From Bradyrhizobium erythrophlei (GTDB lineage: Bacteria > Pseudomonadota > Alphaproteobacteria > Rhizobiales > Xanthobacteraceae), in the NCBI RefSeq assembly GCF_900129425.1, contig NZ_LT670817.1, forward strand, positions 8,150,001 through 8,214,000: a stretch of DNA of 64,000 nucleotides, read 5' to 3'. The notes beneath the pieces were generated by a model. That model searched no databases. It was not told where the DNA came from and saw nothing but the letters and a program-made list of their open reading frames with translations. A program made the translations under genes and the position numbers. Shown here piece after piece: positions 52,697 through 61,589 of the stretch (its first letter is position 1; every line of letters begins with the position of its first letter).

Positions 52697-53614
52697 TCAG
52701 ACTTCGGCGTAGGCGATGCCGGTGAGGTTGCCCTGGGCGTAGAGGAAATTTCGTTCACCGGATCCATCGAGCCGTGCGGAGTAAACCGAGCCGGCGAAAT
52801 CGGTCACGAACATGCGGTCGTTTGGAACGTCGAGTGCGATACCGATCCCCTCCATGAGATGGGTCACCACGATCTCCGGCTTGTCAGGCTTGTTGTCGAT
52901 CGAGGCCCGGTTCACTGTGTTGCCGCGCGGAGGGTCGCCGCGGTCGGTCCAGTAGAGAACACGGTTCTTGTGGTCGAGCTCGATATCGATCGGCTCCGGC
53001 AGACCGTCGAAGAAGATCTCGATGTCGGACCTTGTCGCTGCAGTTTGGCCCGCAGGAATTTCGACATTGGCGCGGAAGAGGCGGCCGAGCCCGGCATTGT
53101 CTGGGCCTTTTTGCGTCCAGTAGATGTGTCGGAGTTTCGGGTCGATCGTCAGCCCAACGCACCATCGTGTCTGATCTTGGCGATCGGCATCGCCGCGCCC
53201 CGCCTCGATGAGCGTCTCCAGCTGCGAGCCGTCGAGATTGCAGCGCATGACGCGCATACCCTCGCGGTCGCACCAATAGAGCTTGCCGCCTTTCTTATCG
53301 AGGATGATCTGCTTCGGAGTGTGGGTGTTTCCCTGCGCGACGATTGTCTTGCGGTTCTTGCCGTCGATGTCGGCGCGCTCGATGGACCCGTCATTCAGGT
53401 TTGGGATGCCCATGTTGGTCCAGTAGATATGGCCGGCCTCAGCATCGACGACGATGCCGTCGGGCAAATGGCAATTCGTTACGATGGTCTTGCGGTCGGA
53501 ACCGTCCGTATTCATCGAGTGTATGCGGTCGGCGTTAATCTCAAGGACAAAGAGACGAGGGGCGACAGCGCTGGCTCCAGCGCTTCGATTGTTCTTCTTG
53601 ACGGCTTCAGACAT
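52697..53614 (-). CDS. YWTD-type beta-propeller protein
   Basis: A 305-residue protein with repeated YWTD blades: GHIYWTNMG, GKLYWCDREG, RHIYWTQKG, RVLYWTDRG and a degenerate last blade (RMFVTDFAG). The regular spacing of about 45-50 residues fits a six-bladed propeller as in LDL-receptor class B repeats and related SMP-30-like proteins. No signal peptide is visible, so it is likely cytoplasmic. As first gene of an acyl-CoA operon it may be a lactonase-like hydrolase or a binding protein; the role is not known. Confidence 0.85.
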   Translation of the reverse strand: MSEAVKKNNRSAGASAVAPRLFVLEINADRIHSMNTDGSDRKTIVTNCHLPDGIVVDAEAGHIYWTNMGIPNLNDGSIERADIDGKNRKTIVAQGNTHTPKQIILDKKGGKLYWCDREGMRVMRCNLDGSQLETLIEAGRGDADRQDQTRWCVGLTIDPKLRHIYWTQKGPDNAGLGRLFRANVEIPAGQTAATRSDIEIFFDGLPEPIDIELDHKNRVLYWTDRGDPPRGNTVNRASIDNKPDKPEIVVTHLMEGIGIALDVPNDRMFVTDFAGSVYSARLDGSGERNFLYAQGNLTGIAYAEV

Positions 53615-53778
53615 GTGGCACCCGTATGGTGATCTGACGCGATATTGGTCAGCGATTGACCGCGACTGTGCGCCGAATACCTGCCACGATATTGAATGGG
53701 ACGATCATCACTGGAATGGTTGTGCTTCTTCACGCTGTTGGACAGCGCGCGTTCGTCCCTGCTGCGCACTTAGATATT

Positions 53779-53877
53779 TTGTACGCGGCGGGTATTTTGG
53801 CACCGGTCTATGGCCGGTTCACAGAGGGTTTTGCGATCGCGGACATGCGGACCATGCGAGCCCCGCTCGACTCGCTC
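53779..53877 (+). pseudogene. C-terminal relic of an adenylate/guanylate cyclase-ATPase-type protein
   Basis: The gap 53615-54194 has no intact gene. One plus-strand frame reads LYAAGILAPVYGRFTEGFAI then ADMRTMRAPLDSL, very like the C-terminal end (LAPVYGWFTEGFDT...LLDEL) of the class III cyclase/predicted-ATPase proteins frequent in Bradyrhizobium. The frame continues open to 54177 with sequence I do not recognise. Confidence 0.5.
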
Positions 53878-54194
53878 CCGCAGCGTCTTCCGCAGTGCTC
53901 ATTTGCCGGCGATGCCATGCGCGCGAAGTTCGCCTTGTGTCCGGGACTCCTCTCACCGACCGAACCGGGCAAGAGTGGTCGATACATGAATCAAGAGGAC
54001 GGCGTTCCCGCGAGTTTCGTCCATTCGATCATTCTGACCTATCCGCGAGATCGAGCATATGTCGCGGCAAATCGCTCGCCCATTGCTTCGATTCTGGATA
54101 TCATCCGCGCGGGTCGCGTACCCAAACAAAAGACGCGGCTCGTCCGGGCCCTTTGGCAGATGTTCCAGGACATTTGAACTAAGTGGAGTCAGGC

Positions 54195-55256
54195 ATGGAC
54201 ACAACGACCTCTGATGAGGAAGTTCAAAGTACGTCCGACGCACCAGGTGACGGACAGAAGAAGGGCACGCCCGCCGCGACGCGTGCTCCTTCCATCATCG
54301 TCGGCGCTGTCGCAGCGGTCGTTATTGGGCTTTCCGTCTTTTATCTGTTGCGACCGGAGCCGCTGCTCGTGCAGGGCGAGGCCGATGCGACACGGCTCGA
54401 TATCGCCGCGCGTGTCGACGGACGGGTCAAGGAAATACCTGTCGAACGCGGCCAGAACGTTCCTGCGGGGGCTGTGCTCGTAAGGATCGATAATCCGGAG
54501 ACTGTCGCCAAGCTCGAACAAATGAAAGCGGCGATGGCTGTTGCCGAGGCTCAGCTTGCCAACGTACTCGTCGGAACACGGGTGGAAACCATTGACGCGC
54601 GGAAGGCGGAGCTGGAGCGTGCGCAGGCGGCTCTGGTGCTGGCGCAGAAGAACTTTGAACGAACTCGCATCTTGACCGAGCAGGGCAATGCGCCGCAAGC
54701 CCGCCTCGACCAAATGACCGATACGCTGCACGAAGCCGAACGCGGCGTCGATCAGGCCAAGTCAGCCCACGATCAGGCTGTCAATGGCTACACAAGGGAA
54801 GAACGGGCGATTTCCAAGGCCAATGTCGAGAAGGCCAATGCCGATATCCAGAGTGTTCAGTCAATCATCAATCAGCTGGTGGTCTATGCTCCCCTCGCCT
54901 CACAGATCTATCAGCGCAATGTGGAGCCGGGCGAATACGTATCGCCGGGTGTGCCGCTCATAACCTTGATCGATTTGGCCGACGTCTGGATCCACTTCGA
55001 CCTTCGCGAGGATCTCGTCAAGAACCTGAAGGTCGGCGATCGATTTGATGTCCTCATTCCGGCTCTCGATGAGCGCCGTGTCACGGTCGAGGTCAAGCTT
55101 ATTGCAACCAAAGGCGAATACGCGAGCTGGCGGGCCACACGTGCTTCGGGCGATTTCGACTTGCGAACGTTCTCGATCCGCGCCTATCCGGTCCAGCCGG
55201 TGCCCGAGCTGCGACCGGGAATGAGCGCCTATCTCGACTGGCGATCACGGCAATGA
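54195..55256 (+). CDS. HlyD-type periplasmic adaptor, first of two
   Basis: A 353-residue membrane-fusion protein from the ATG at 54195 (GGAG site upstream; a GTG at 54183 is the alternative). One membrane helix lies at about residues 32-52 (IIVGAVAAVVIGLSVFYLL), a lipoyl half-motif follows (RLDIAARVDGRVKEIPVERG), a coiled coil spans about residues 110-210, and beta-barrel strands end with VWIHFDLREDLVKNLKVG. It is related to the second adaptor at 57570-58541 (both have TREER and a REDL segment). It overlaps the permease gene by 4 bases. Confidence 0.88.
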   Translation: MDTTTSDEEVQSTSDAPGDGQKKGTPAATRAPSIIVGAVAAVVIGLSVFYLLRPEPLLVQGEADATRLDIAARVDGRVKEIPVERGQNVPAGAVLVRIDNPETVAKLEQMKAAMAVAEAQLANVLVGTRVETIDARKAELERAQAALVLAQKNFERTRILTEQGNAPQARLDQMTDTLHEAERGVDQAKSAHDQAVNGYTREERAISKANVEKANADIQSVQSIINQLVVYAPLASQIYQRNVEPGEYVSPGVPLITLIDLADVWIHFDLREDLVKNLKVGDRFDVLIPALDERRVTVEVKLIATKGEYASWRATRASGDFDLRTFSIRAYPVQPVPELRPGMSAYLDWRSRQ

Positions 55257-57583
55257 GGCTGGCGTCAAAACCCGGATTTCTGCTGGTCGCGCGGCGCGAG
55301 TGCCGCTGGCTGTTTCGCGATCGCGTGGCGCTGCTTTTGATCTTCGGCGTGCCTCTCTTTGCGTTCGTCGTTCTCACAACCGTCTTCAGCCGTCCGGTGA
55401 TACGGGGGCTCGGGGTGACGATCGTCGACCTGGACAGGTCGGATGCCTCGCGTGCCATGGTGGAATACGTCGCAGCGTCTCCGAGCCTGCATATCGTCGA
55501 TCGATCCGGTACGCTGTCCACGGCCGTGCAGGACATACGCTCCGGCAAGGCGATCTCGGCAATCTATATCCCGCCAAATTTCGAGCGCGACCTGAAGGCC
55601 GAACGTCGCCCGCAGGTCGTCGGGTTCTATAACCAGCAGTTCCTAACGGCGGCCGGCATTGCGTCTTCCGGCCTGAGCGATGCACTTTCCGCCGCGGCCG
55701 CCGTGGCCGCCCCCGCCAACCGCGCCGCCCCCGCACCGGCTTCCACGGGAACATTCGCGGCGGAGACCATCGCGCTTGTCAATCCGCAAAAGAATTATGC
55801 GCAGTTCTTGTTACGCGCGCTGCTGCCGACGATCATCCATGTGGTGATCACCTTGGCCGCAGGCTATTCAGTCGGATCGGAATTCCGCCGTCGCGACGCG
55901 CGGGCCTGGCTCGAAAGCGCCGGAGGCGATCCGGTCGCCGCGCTTGCCGGCAAGCTCGCGCCGCTGTTCGGCATCTTCTTCCTGATCATGCTGGCTGAGG
56001 CGCTCTTCCTCGAGGGCGTGCTGCAAATCCCCTTTAGGGGAGATCTGCCGTTGCTGGTCGCCGCAGGCTCCCTCCTGATCGTTGCCCACCTGGCCCTGGG
56101 AGCCTTGCTGCAGCTCCTGACCGGCGACTTGGCGACGGGGCTCGGACTTGCGGGCCTCATTGCCTCTCCTGCATTCGGCTACGCCGGCGTCGGGTTCCCC
56201 ACGGTCGGCATGAATACGTTTGCGCAAGTCTGGAGCGCTATCCTGCCGCTGCGCTGGTACATGGCCGTCTTGCTGGGACAAGCGGCGCGGGGATTGCCGG
56301 TCTCGGATTCCGCCGTTCCCTTCGCGGCGCTCGCGGGCCTGACGGTGCTCTATGCCGGCCTTGCATTGCTGCGCATGGCGAGCCTCAAGCGCAAGGGCTG
56401 GTTTGAGACGGCGCGACCTGCCGAGCAACCCGAAACAGGGAGCGCACCGCTGGGCATCGGCGGCGCCTTTACAGCGGAGTGGCGGCGCGTGCTCGCAACG
56501 CGGAGCGCCTTCAGCCTGCTGTTCCTGGCTCCGTTGGTTTACGGCATTTATTACCCGCAGCCCTATCTGAACCAGATCCTTCGCAAGCTTCCCATCGCGG
56601 TCGTCGATAACGATCTGAGCGATCTCAGCCGCCGGATGACGGAGACACTGGACGCGAGCGGAACATTGAGCGTCGTGGTTCGCGCCCGAACACTTGCCGA
56701 GGCGCGCACCGCAATCGATCGCGGGCAGGCCTTTGTCGCCGTCGAGATTCCGCCAGAGACCGAGCGCGACGTACTGAAAGGCATCACCGCTCACATCCCG
56801 ATTTACGCGGATGCGACCTACCTCTTCATTTTCAGATCGACCGCAAGCGGAGTCGCCACGGCCATCGGAGCATTAACCTCCGAGCTCGTTTCGCGAGGCG
56901 CGCGCTCCGATGGGAGCCTCGTCAAAGCGAAATTGGCGAACTCGAGCCCGGCCGACGTTCTGCTGCAGCCGATATTCAATCCAGTGGGCGGCTATGCGAG
57001 CTACATCGTCCCGGCGGCATTTTTGCTGATCATGCAGCAAACCCTTTTGATCGGCGCGGCGATGCTGACCGGTACTGCGCTGGCGAAAGGCGGCGGAGCA
57101 TTCGCCGGCGTGCTCGGCCGCGGCATCGCCCACCTGACCATTTACCTTCCAGCGCTCGCGCTTTATCTGATCGTGCTGCCGCGTATCTACGGCTTTTCGA
57201 CGCTGGGACATCTCCCACAACTCTTCGCGCTCGCTGCGGTCTTTTTGCTTGCGACCAGCTTCATGGGACAGGCCGTCGGGGCGTGGTTCACGCGGCCGGA
57301 AAACGCGACCCTCCTTCTGCTTGCAACCAGCCTCCCTCAGTTCTTCACCGCCGGCTTCGCATGGCCGCGCGAAGCAATCCCCGAAGCGGCCATCGCTTTG
57401 GGCCGGATTTTCCCCGCCGACTTCGCGATTGATGGCCTCGTGCGCATCAACCAGCTGGGTGCCAGCATCTGGGAGGTCGCGCATGACTGGCTCGGACTGT
57501 GGTGTCTGACGCTCGCCTATTTCGCGCTCGCCGTGATCTCGGCGTTTGCCGTCAAGAGAGGACAGCGACATGCGCAAAGCTAG
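55253..57583 (+). CDS. Double-length ABC-2 type permease (two fused permease halves)
   Basis: A 776-residue membrane protein made of two repeats of an ABC-2 membrane unit. Each half has a first helix, a large extracytoplasmic domain (VTIVDLDRSDASRAMVEYV in half one; IAVVDNDLSDLSRRMTETL in half two) with an IPPNFERDL / IPPETERDV strand, and then about five helices. Single-unit relatives (about 375 residues) dimerise with an ATPase. No ATPase gene lies in the operon. The gene overlaps both adaptors (4 and 14 bases). It likely exports lipids, drugs or polymers together with the HlyD proteins. Confidence 0.88.
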   Translation: MRLASKPGFLLVARRECRWLFRDRVALLLIFGVPLFAFVVLTTVFSRPVIRGLGVTIVDLDRSDASRAMVEYVAASPSLHIVDRSGTLSTAVQDIRSGKAISAIYIPPNFERDLKAERRPQVVGFYNQQFLTAAGIASSGLSDALSAAAAVAAPANRAAPAPASTGTFAAETIALVNPQKNYAQFLLRALLPTIIHVVITLAAGYSVGSEFRRRDARAWLESAGGDPVAALAGKLAPLFGIFFLIMLAEALFLEGVLQIPFRGDLPLLVAAGSLLIVAHLALGALLQLLTGDLATGLGLAGLIASPAFGYAGVGFPTVGMNTFAQVWSAILPLRWYMAVLLGQAARGLPVSDSAVPFAALAGLTVLYAGLALLRMASLKRKGWFETARPAEQPETGSAPLGIGGAFTAEWRRVLATRSAFSLLFLAPLVYGIYYPQPYLNQILRKLPIAVVDNDLSDLSRRMTETLDASGTLSVVVRARTLAEARTAIDRGQAFVAVEIPPETERDVLKGITAHIPIYADATYLFIFRSTASGVATAIGALTSELVSRGARSDGSLVKAKLANSSPADVLLQPIFNPVGGYASYIVPAAFLLIMQQTLLIGAAMLTGTALAKGGGAFAGVLGRGIAHLTIYLPALALYLIVLPRIYGFSTLGHLPQLFALAAVFLLATSFMGQAVGAWFTRPENATLLLLATSLPQFFTAGFAWPREAIPEAAIALGRIFPADFAIDGLVRINQLGASIWEVAHDWLGLWCLTLAYFALAVISAFAVKRGQRHAQS

Positions 57584-58541
57584 GCGTATCGCGATCTCTG
57601 CGATCGCACTCGTGCTCGTCTCGAGCGCGCTGATCTACTCCGTGCGTCGTTCCGGATCGGCGCCCGCAATCGTTGGCGTCGTGCGGGCGACTGAAGTCAG
57701 GATAGAGCCGGAGGTGGACGGCCAACTCGTGTCGATTGCGGTCGAGAAGGGCGCCCGCGTACATGCGGGCGATGTCCTGGCGAAGCTCTCCGCGGTGGAG
57801 TTGACGGCACAGGCGGACCAGGCGCGCGCTGCGCTGGCATCGGCAACCGCGAACCGCAACAACGTCTATGTCGGCGTCCGTCAGGAACAGGTCGATTCGT
57901 TGAAAGCTGAAATCGCCAAGGCAAACGCACGCCTCGAATATGTGCAGCTCCAGCTCACAAGGACCAGCACGCTGGCACGCCAGAGTTTTGAGACGCAGCA
58001 GGCACTTGACCAGGCCGAAAACGACGCGGCAAGCGCACGCGCTGATGTGGAGGAGGCCCAGGCGAATTACGATGCGGCCGTGGCGGGCCCGACTCGGGAA
58101 GAACGCCTGATCGCCGATGCGCAGGTGCAGGCCGCGGCGACCGCGGTTGCCGTGCTTGAGCGCCGTCTTGAAAAGATGACCTTGCATGCTCGGGCCGATG
58201 GCGTGGTCAGTGTCATCGCCGCAGAGGTCGGTGAAAATGTTCACGCGGGTCAACCGATTCTGATGGTCGAAGCGGCTGGAGAGCAATGGCTCTCGTTCAA
58301 TGTGCGCGAAGACCTTCTCGGCGGCCTTACGGTCGGAAAAGCCGTGAGCGTGATGCGGAACGGTGCCGATGGCGCGATCAAAGCCGTCATCACCGAACTG
58401 CAGCCGCTCGGAACGTTCGCCACCTGGCAGGCCGAGCGGGTTATCGGGGATCATGACCGCAACACGCTTCGCTTGCGCCTCGACCCGGAAGGAGAGCCGG
58501 CAGGCCTTGAGCCGGGCATGACGGTTTGGATCGGGAGCTAG
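57570..58541 (+). CDS. HlyD-type periplasmic adaptor, second of two
   Basis: A 323-residue adaptor from the ATG at 57570, inside the last 14 bases of the permease gene. It has an N-terminal helix (RIAISAIALVLVSSALIYSV), a lipoyl half-motif (VRIEPEVDGQLVSIAVEKG), an alanine-rich coiled coil, and the barrel with LSFNVREDLLGGLTVGK. It differs from the first adaptor in lacking a long cytoplasmic tail. Two adaptors for one permease could form a mixed hexamer. Confidence 0.88.
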   Translation: MRKARRIAISAIALVLVSSALIYSVRRSGSAPAIVGVVRATEVRIEPEVDGQLVSIAVEKGARVHAGDVLAKLSAVELTAQADQARAALASATANRNNVYVGVRQEQVDSLKAEIAKANARLEYVQLQLTRTSTLARQSFETQQALDQAENDAASARADVEEAQANYDAAVAGPTREERLIADAQVQAAATAVAVLERRLEKMTLHARADGVVSVIAAEVGENVHAGQPILMVEAAGEQWLSFNVREDLLGGLTVGKAVSVMRNGADGAIKAVITELQPLGTFATWQAERVIGDHDRNTLRLRLDPEGEPAGLEPGMTVWIGS

Positions 58542-58659
58542 CGAGAGTTCTCAAGCCTTTGCGAAACTTTCAACATGGCCTGGGCTTAACGCCGTCCGGC
58601 ACTTTCCGGCGGGTGCCACACAAAAGTACCGAAAAATAAGGCTTTGTGGGCCTGATGGC

Positions 58660-58736
58660 TGGCGATCCCGGCATGACTCGAACATGCGACCTACGGTTTA
58701 GGAAACCGTCGCTCTATCCGGCTGAGCTACGGGACC
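58660..58736 (-). tRNA. tRNA-Arg (anticodon CCT)
   Basis: A full cloverleaf on the minus strand, with encoded CCA at 58662-58660. The acceptor stem GGTCCCG pairs with CGGGATC (one G-U), the anticodon stem-loop is CGGTTTCCTAAACCG with anticodon CCT at 58702-58700, and the T arm has GTTCGAGTC. It decodes AGG. I found no direct repeat of its 3' end in the window, so there is no evidence of an integrated island. Confidence 0.95.
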
Positions 58737-59219
58737 GAAGACCCGCCGATATCGGCAGGTGCTTGCAGACTCCATACCAGAACGGACGCCTGATCGCCAG
58801 CCTCGGCAATGCCAGCCGCCCCCGGTTCTCAACGCGCCCACAATAAAAAGATCAGCCCGGACCTGATAGGGTTGCCGAACTGCCAGGGACCTGAAATCCC
58901 GGCTTGCTCCGTCCGCCGATCCCGGCACGAGTCTTGACCAATCGAAGTACAATTGCGGTTGTCAAAACCGCGGGCCCGGACGATATCCATTTTTGCGAAT
59001 CGATGCGTGATCCCTTCGGCCCTGTTCACCGATCCGATGATTCCGCCGCACGATATTATTTTTATTATTTTTGCGACGTATTCAGACAGGTCGGACAGGT
59101 TTGACAGATTTCAAATTCATACTTGACTCTACCGTTGATTGAGTTTTGGATTGCGCCCTGACAGATGATTGAGCCAGTGAAGAATTACAGCATTAGTTAT
59201 CGTTCGAATAGGACCGCGA
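58737..59219. other. Intergenic stretch without a supported gene
   Basis: 483 bases between the tRNA and the next ORF. The right part (about 59040-59200) is AT-richer, with an ATTATTTTTATTATTTTT run at 59053-59070, and contains TTGACT and AGGA elements that may serve as promoter and ribosome site for the gene at 59220. Otherwise I see nothing. Confidence 0.6.
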
Positions 59220-59534
59220 ATGATAGTCGAGTGCATTGTCCTCGGCCTGGTGGCCGGCGTGTTTGCGGGCGCGATGACGGTCGCGATTGTGTATTTGATA
59301 CGACGCAAGCTTAGCTACAAAGCACCAAAACTCCCAAAGTCAGAATTTACGGCCCTATCCGGTGTTGTCGTTTTTGTCGGTGGCATAGCGTGGTCGCGTC
59401 CCCTGCTGATCACAGTCTCCGATCCGTGGTGCAATCAGAGTTACTTCTGCGTCGCGTCGGCGCTGCTATTGGCGATCAGCGGGCCAAGTATTTTTAGGTT
59501 GATCGTTTGGTGCGCCCACAACTCTCCTCGGTGA
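59220..59534 (+). CDS. Small membrane protein of unknown function
   Basis: 104 residues with three predicted membrane helices (CIVLGLVAGVFAGAMTVAIV, SGVVVFVGGIAWSRPLLI and VASALLLAISGPSIFRLIV). The family is not recognised. It lies 4 bases before the duplicated gene at 59539; lower GC than the flanks suggests acquired DNA. Confidence 0.55.
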   Translation: MIVECIVLGLVAGVFAGAMTVAIVYLIRRKLSYKAPKLPKSEFTALSGVVVFVGGIAWSRPLLITVSDPWCNQSYFCVASALLLAISGPSIFRLIVWCAHNSPR

Positions 59535-59981
59535 CGTGATGAGTGGACTGACTCTACTTGGCCTTCTGACGAGTGTGCTCTTCGGCATGTACTACGGTGC
59601 TGTGGTCGCCATGAGCGTCGCCGTCTTGCGCCATGCTCGGTACACACGACACGAGCGAACGGTGCGCACCTCAGAGGATCAATATCCCTCGATCCGGGCA
59701 TGGTGCATTTCGCTCGTCGTGATCACAACCGTTGTCATGTGGATCTGGCCGTTCGAGTATTTCACGTACGTTTGGCACGTTTTGCACATCAAAAACTCTG
59801 ATGTCCTCCTCATTAATTTGGTCTTGGCGCTGGTGAGGCCAGCAGTTTCGCTCATCACGGCCGTTGCGGGGGTTCGTCTCTATGAGAATTCCAGGCCTAT
59901 TCGATCTCCAGGGTATGCGACATCCGCAACTTAGATCATTTGGGATTTCACGGGAGCTCGATTATCGCGTCGAGGCCTTCG
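59529..59981 (+). repeat. Direct repeat, copy 1 (453 bp)
   Basis: Copy 1 of a 453-bp direct repeat; copy 2 is at 61763-62215, 2234 bases later in the same orientation. I count about 11 mismatches by eye, most near the right end, so the copies are about 97-98% identical. It holds one whole gene and the first third of the next. Confidence 0.9.
59539..59934 (+). CDS. Duplicated small membrane protein, copy 1
   Basis: 131 residues with three or four hydrophobic helices (LLGLLTSVLFGMYYGAVVAM, WCISLVVITTVVMWIWPF and LLINLVLALVRPAVSLITAV) and a charged loop (RHARYTRHERTVRTSEDQ). Unknown family. A nearly identical protein (one substitution, N to S near the C-terminus) is encoded at 61773-62168. It starts 4 bases after the stop of the upstream gene. 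Confidence 0.65.
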   Translation: MSGLTLLGLLTSVLFGMYYGAVVAMSVAVLRHARYTRHERTVRTSEDQYPSIRAWCISLVVITTVVMWIWPFEYFTYVWHVLHIKNSDVLLINLVLALVRPAVSLITAVAGVRLYENSRPIRSPGYATSAT

Positions 59982-60232
59982 CGAACGACTTCTCGCCAGA
60001 ACGCCTGATGCTCCGGCTTATAGAAAGAGTGTCGGAGAACGTGCCTCCGTTCGCCTTTTCGGCGGCAGCAGCGGCTGCGGGCTTCTATTTGGCTTTCGGT
60101 TCGCATGACGGGGGCAGCCTTTCTGGCACGGTTGGTGCCCGATTGATATTGGCGGAACCTCAACTTCAGGTATATCTTACCGTCAGTTTCGATGATGCGT
60201 TACCGCATGTGATTTGCTTCGAAAGGAAATAG
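59882..60232 (+). CDS. Hypothetical protein overlapping the duplicated gene
   Basis: 116 residues from an ATG at 59882 with a GGGGG element 9 bases upstream; it overlaps the preceding gene by 53 bases in another frame, and an ATG at 59915 would shorten the overlap. The middle carries a hydrophobic alanine-rich stretch (PPFAFSAAAAAAGFYLAFG). The duplicated segment includes its first 33 codons only, so copy 2 is truncated. No family recognised. Confidence 0.5.
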   Translation: MRIPGLFDLQGMRHPQLRSFGISRELDYRVEAFANDFSPERLMLRLIERVSENVPPFAFSAAAAAAGFYLAFGSHDGGSLSGTVGARLILAEPQLQVYLTVSFDDALPHVICFERK

Positions 60233-60246
60233 CTGGAGGGAAGACA

Positions 60247-61128
60247 ATGAGAAATGCTATTTTCGCTGCTGTTTTGTCGGTGGCCTGTAGCGCTACAAGC
60301 GCCTTTGCCCAACAATGCTCCCTGGCGGAGTTCGACAAAGGAGGACCTCCTCACAGCGTCAGAGATGTTACGCCACCGACGAATGACAGCAAATTCGAAT
60401 GGGGATCAGATGTTGATCCTTGGAACGGACAGGCGCGCGGCTGGCATTACATCAAAAATCTGCACGACAAGAAACTTTCCCTCGATTGGAAGAAGCCGGT
60501 GCTTCTCATTCCCTTTGATAAGCCCCTAGAGCCTCAGGGAATATTCTGCAAATATGATTATGGAAGCCTCGATTCCTATAAATTGGATAGCAATGCTCCG
60601 ATCCGCGTGAGCAACGATGGCATGAAATCGGCGCAGGCTTATGTGCAGGTTGCCGATAAGAAAGATGTTACAAAACCGTCGGTGACTGGCGCTGAGCTGA
60701 GAAGAACCTATCAAACCGCTACGGGAGAGGTTTCCGCCGCCTTCGCCAGAATTCTGTTGCGGTACTTTCCCGCTGACAAGCTACTTCAGGTCGATTTTAG
60801 CTCGGGCCCCGGAGAAACGCGCATCGGTTTTGGTGCCGAGATGCTGGGAATTTCCCAAGATGACTTCTTATCCAAGTTGAAGACTAGCGAGCTCAATTTC
60901 CAAGGACCTGTCCCTCTGGGAGAACTTTTCAAACGAGACGACGTCGGGTCGATGGGCGCGAATCCGGCGCAGAGGATGGCCCTTGTCCGTGCAGATGGTG
61001 AACGTTCACTAAGGTTCGAAAACATCCCTGCGCCATCTGGTGTCGCGCCTATGATTTTGGTTGCCCCTGACGGAGCGCCACTCGGTCTGACTACTGTCAA
61101 ATTGGATTTATTGGGCGCTGTAAGATAA
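60247..61128 (+). CDS. Secreted hypothetical protein
   Basis: 293 residues from the ATG at 60247 (GGAGGG-like site upstream). A clear signal peptide (AIFAAVLSVACSATSAFA) is followed by QQCSLAEFDKGGPP. The mature part is mixed alpha/beta with a second cysteine (GIFCKYDYG) that may pair with the first. I do not recognise a domain. It may form an operon with the membrane protein downstream (16-base gap). Confidence 0.65.
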   Translation: MRNAIFAAVLSVACSATSAFAQQCSLAEFDKGGPPHSVRDVTPPTNDSKFEWGSDVDPWNGQARGWHYIKNLHDKKLSLDWKKPVLLIPFDKPLEPQGIFCKYDYGSLDSYKLDSNAPIRVSNDGMKSAQAYVQVADKKDVTKPSVTGAELRRTYQTATGEVSAAFARILLRYFPADKLLQVDFSSGPGETRIGFGAEMLGISQDDFLSKLKTSELNFQGPVPLGELFKRDDVGSMGANPAQRMALVRADGERSLRFENIPAPSGVAPMILVAPDGAPLGLTTVKLDLLGAVR

Positions 61129-61144
61129 TGGAAAGGTCGGAGCT

Positions 61145-61507
61145 ATGAAAAATATTGGATTCATGGCCCTTGCCGGGCTAGTGGGCGGCATAGTCGCTAA
61201 TTTCTTGTCGGATCCGCCCGGAATGCATTCATGGTTGGTAGTGGTTGGAACAGTTGCTGCGATCGCCGGAGGTGCCCTGGGAATTCCAGCCCATCAGGCT
61301 CCAGCCGGATGGAAGGTATTGTTTGTGCTGGTTGCCCTGGCGGTTTTTGTGGGCGCCATAATCGGGTATCGGAGCGTGTTGGCTGGCGAGCCTGGAAGTG
61401 TAGCGGCAAACATTCTTCTGTCTTGGACGGCCGCGATCTTTGGACCGATTGGTTTCCTGATCGAACTCGCTGGTCTGAAGGTGAATGACAAAGGGGAGAG
61501 CGGCTGA
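61145..61507 (+). CDS. Small membrane protein, four helices
   Basis: 120 residues, nearly all hydrophobic, with four helices (FMALAGLVGGIVANFL, WLVVVGTVAAIAGGALGI, VLFVLVALAVFVGAIIGY and WTAAIFGPIGFLIELAGL) and a short charged tail. An AAGGTCGGAG site precedes the ATG. Function unknown. Confidence 0.6.
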   Translation: MKNIGFMALAGLVGGIVANFLSDPPGMHSWLVVVGTVAAIAGGALGIPAHQAPAGWKVLFVLVALAVFVGAIIGYRSVLAGEPGSVAANILLSWTAAIFGPIGFLIELAGLKVNDKGESG

Positions 61508-61589
61508 AATCTAGCCCTTCTCTGACGCGGCAGGAAGTCTAGGAGAATTTTTTGCCCCTACGCGCAAGTTTTTGTTGGCCGAAGGCTGG

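Noticed and set aside
58917..58926. GATCCCGGCA near the tRNA-Arg, matching its 3' end for 10 bases
   Set aside because: Too short, and on the 5' side of the tRNA, where an integrase attachment duplicate would not be expected.
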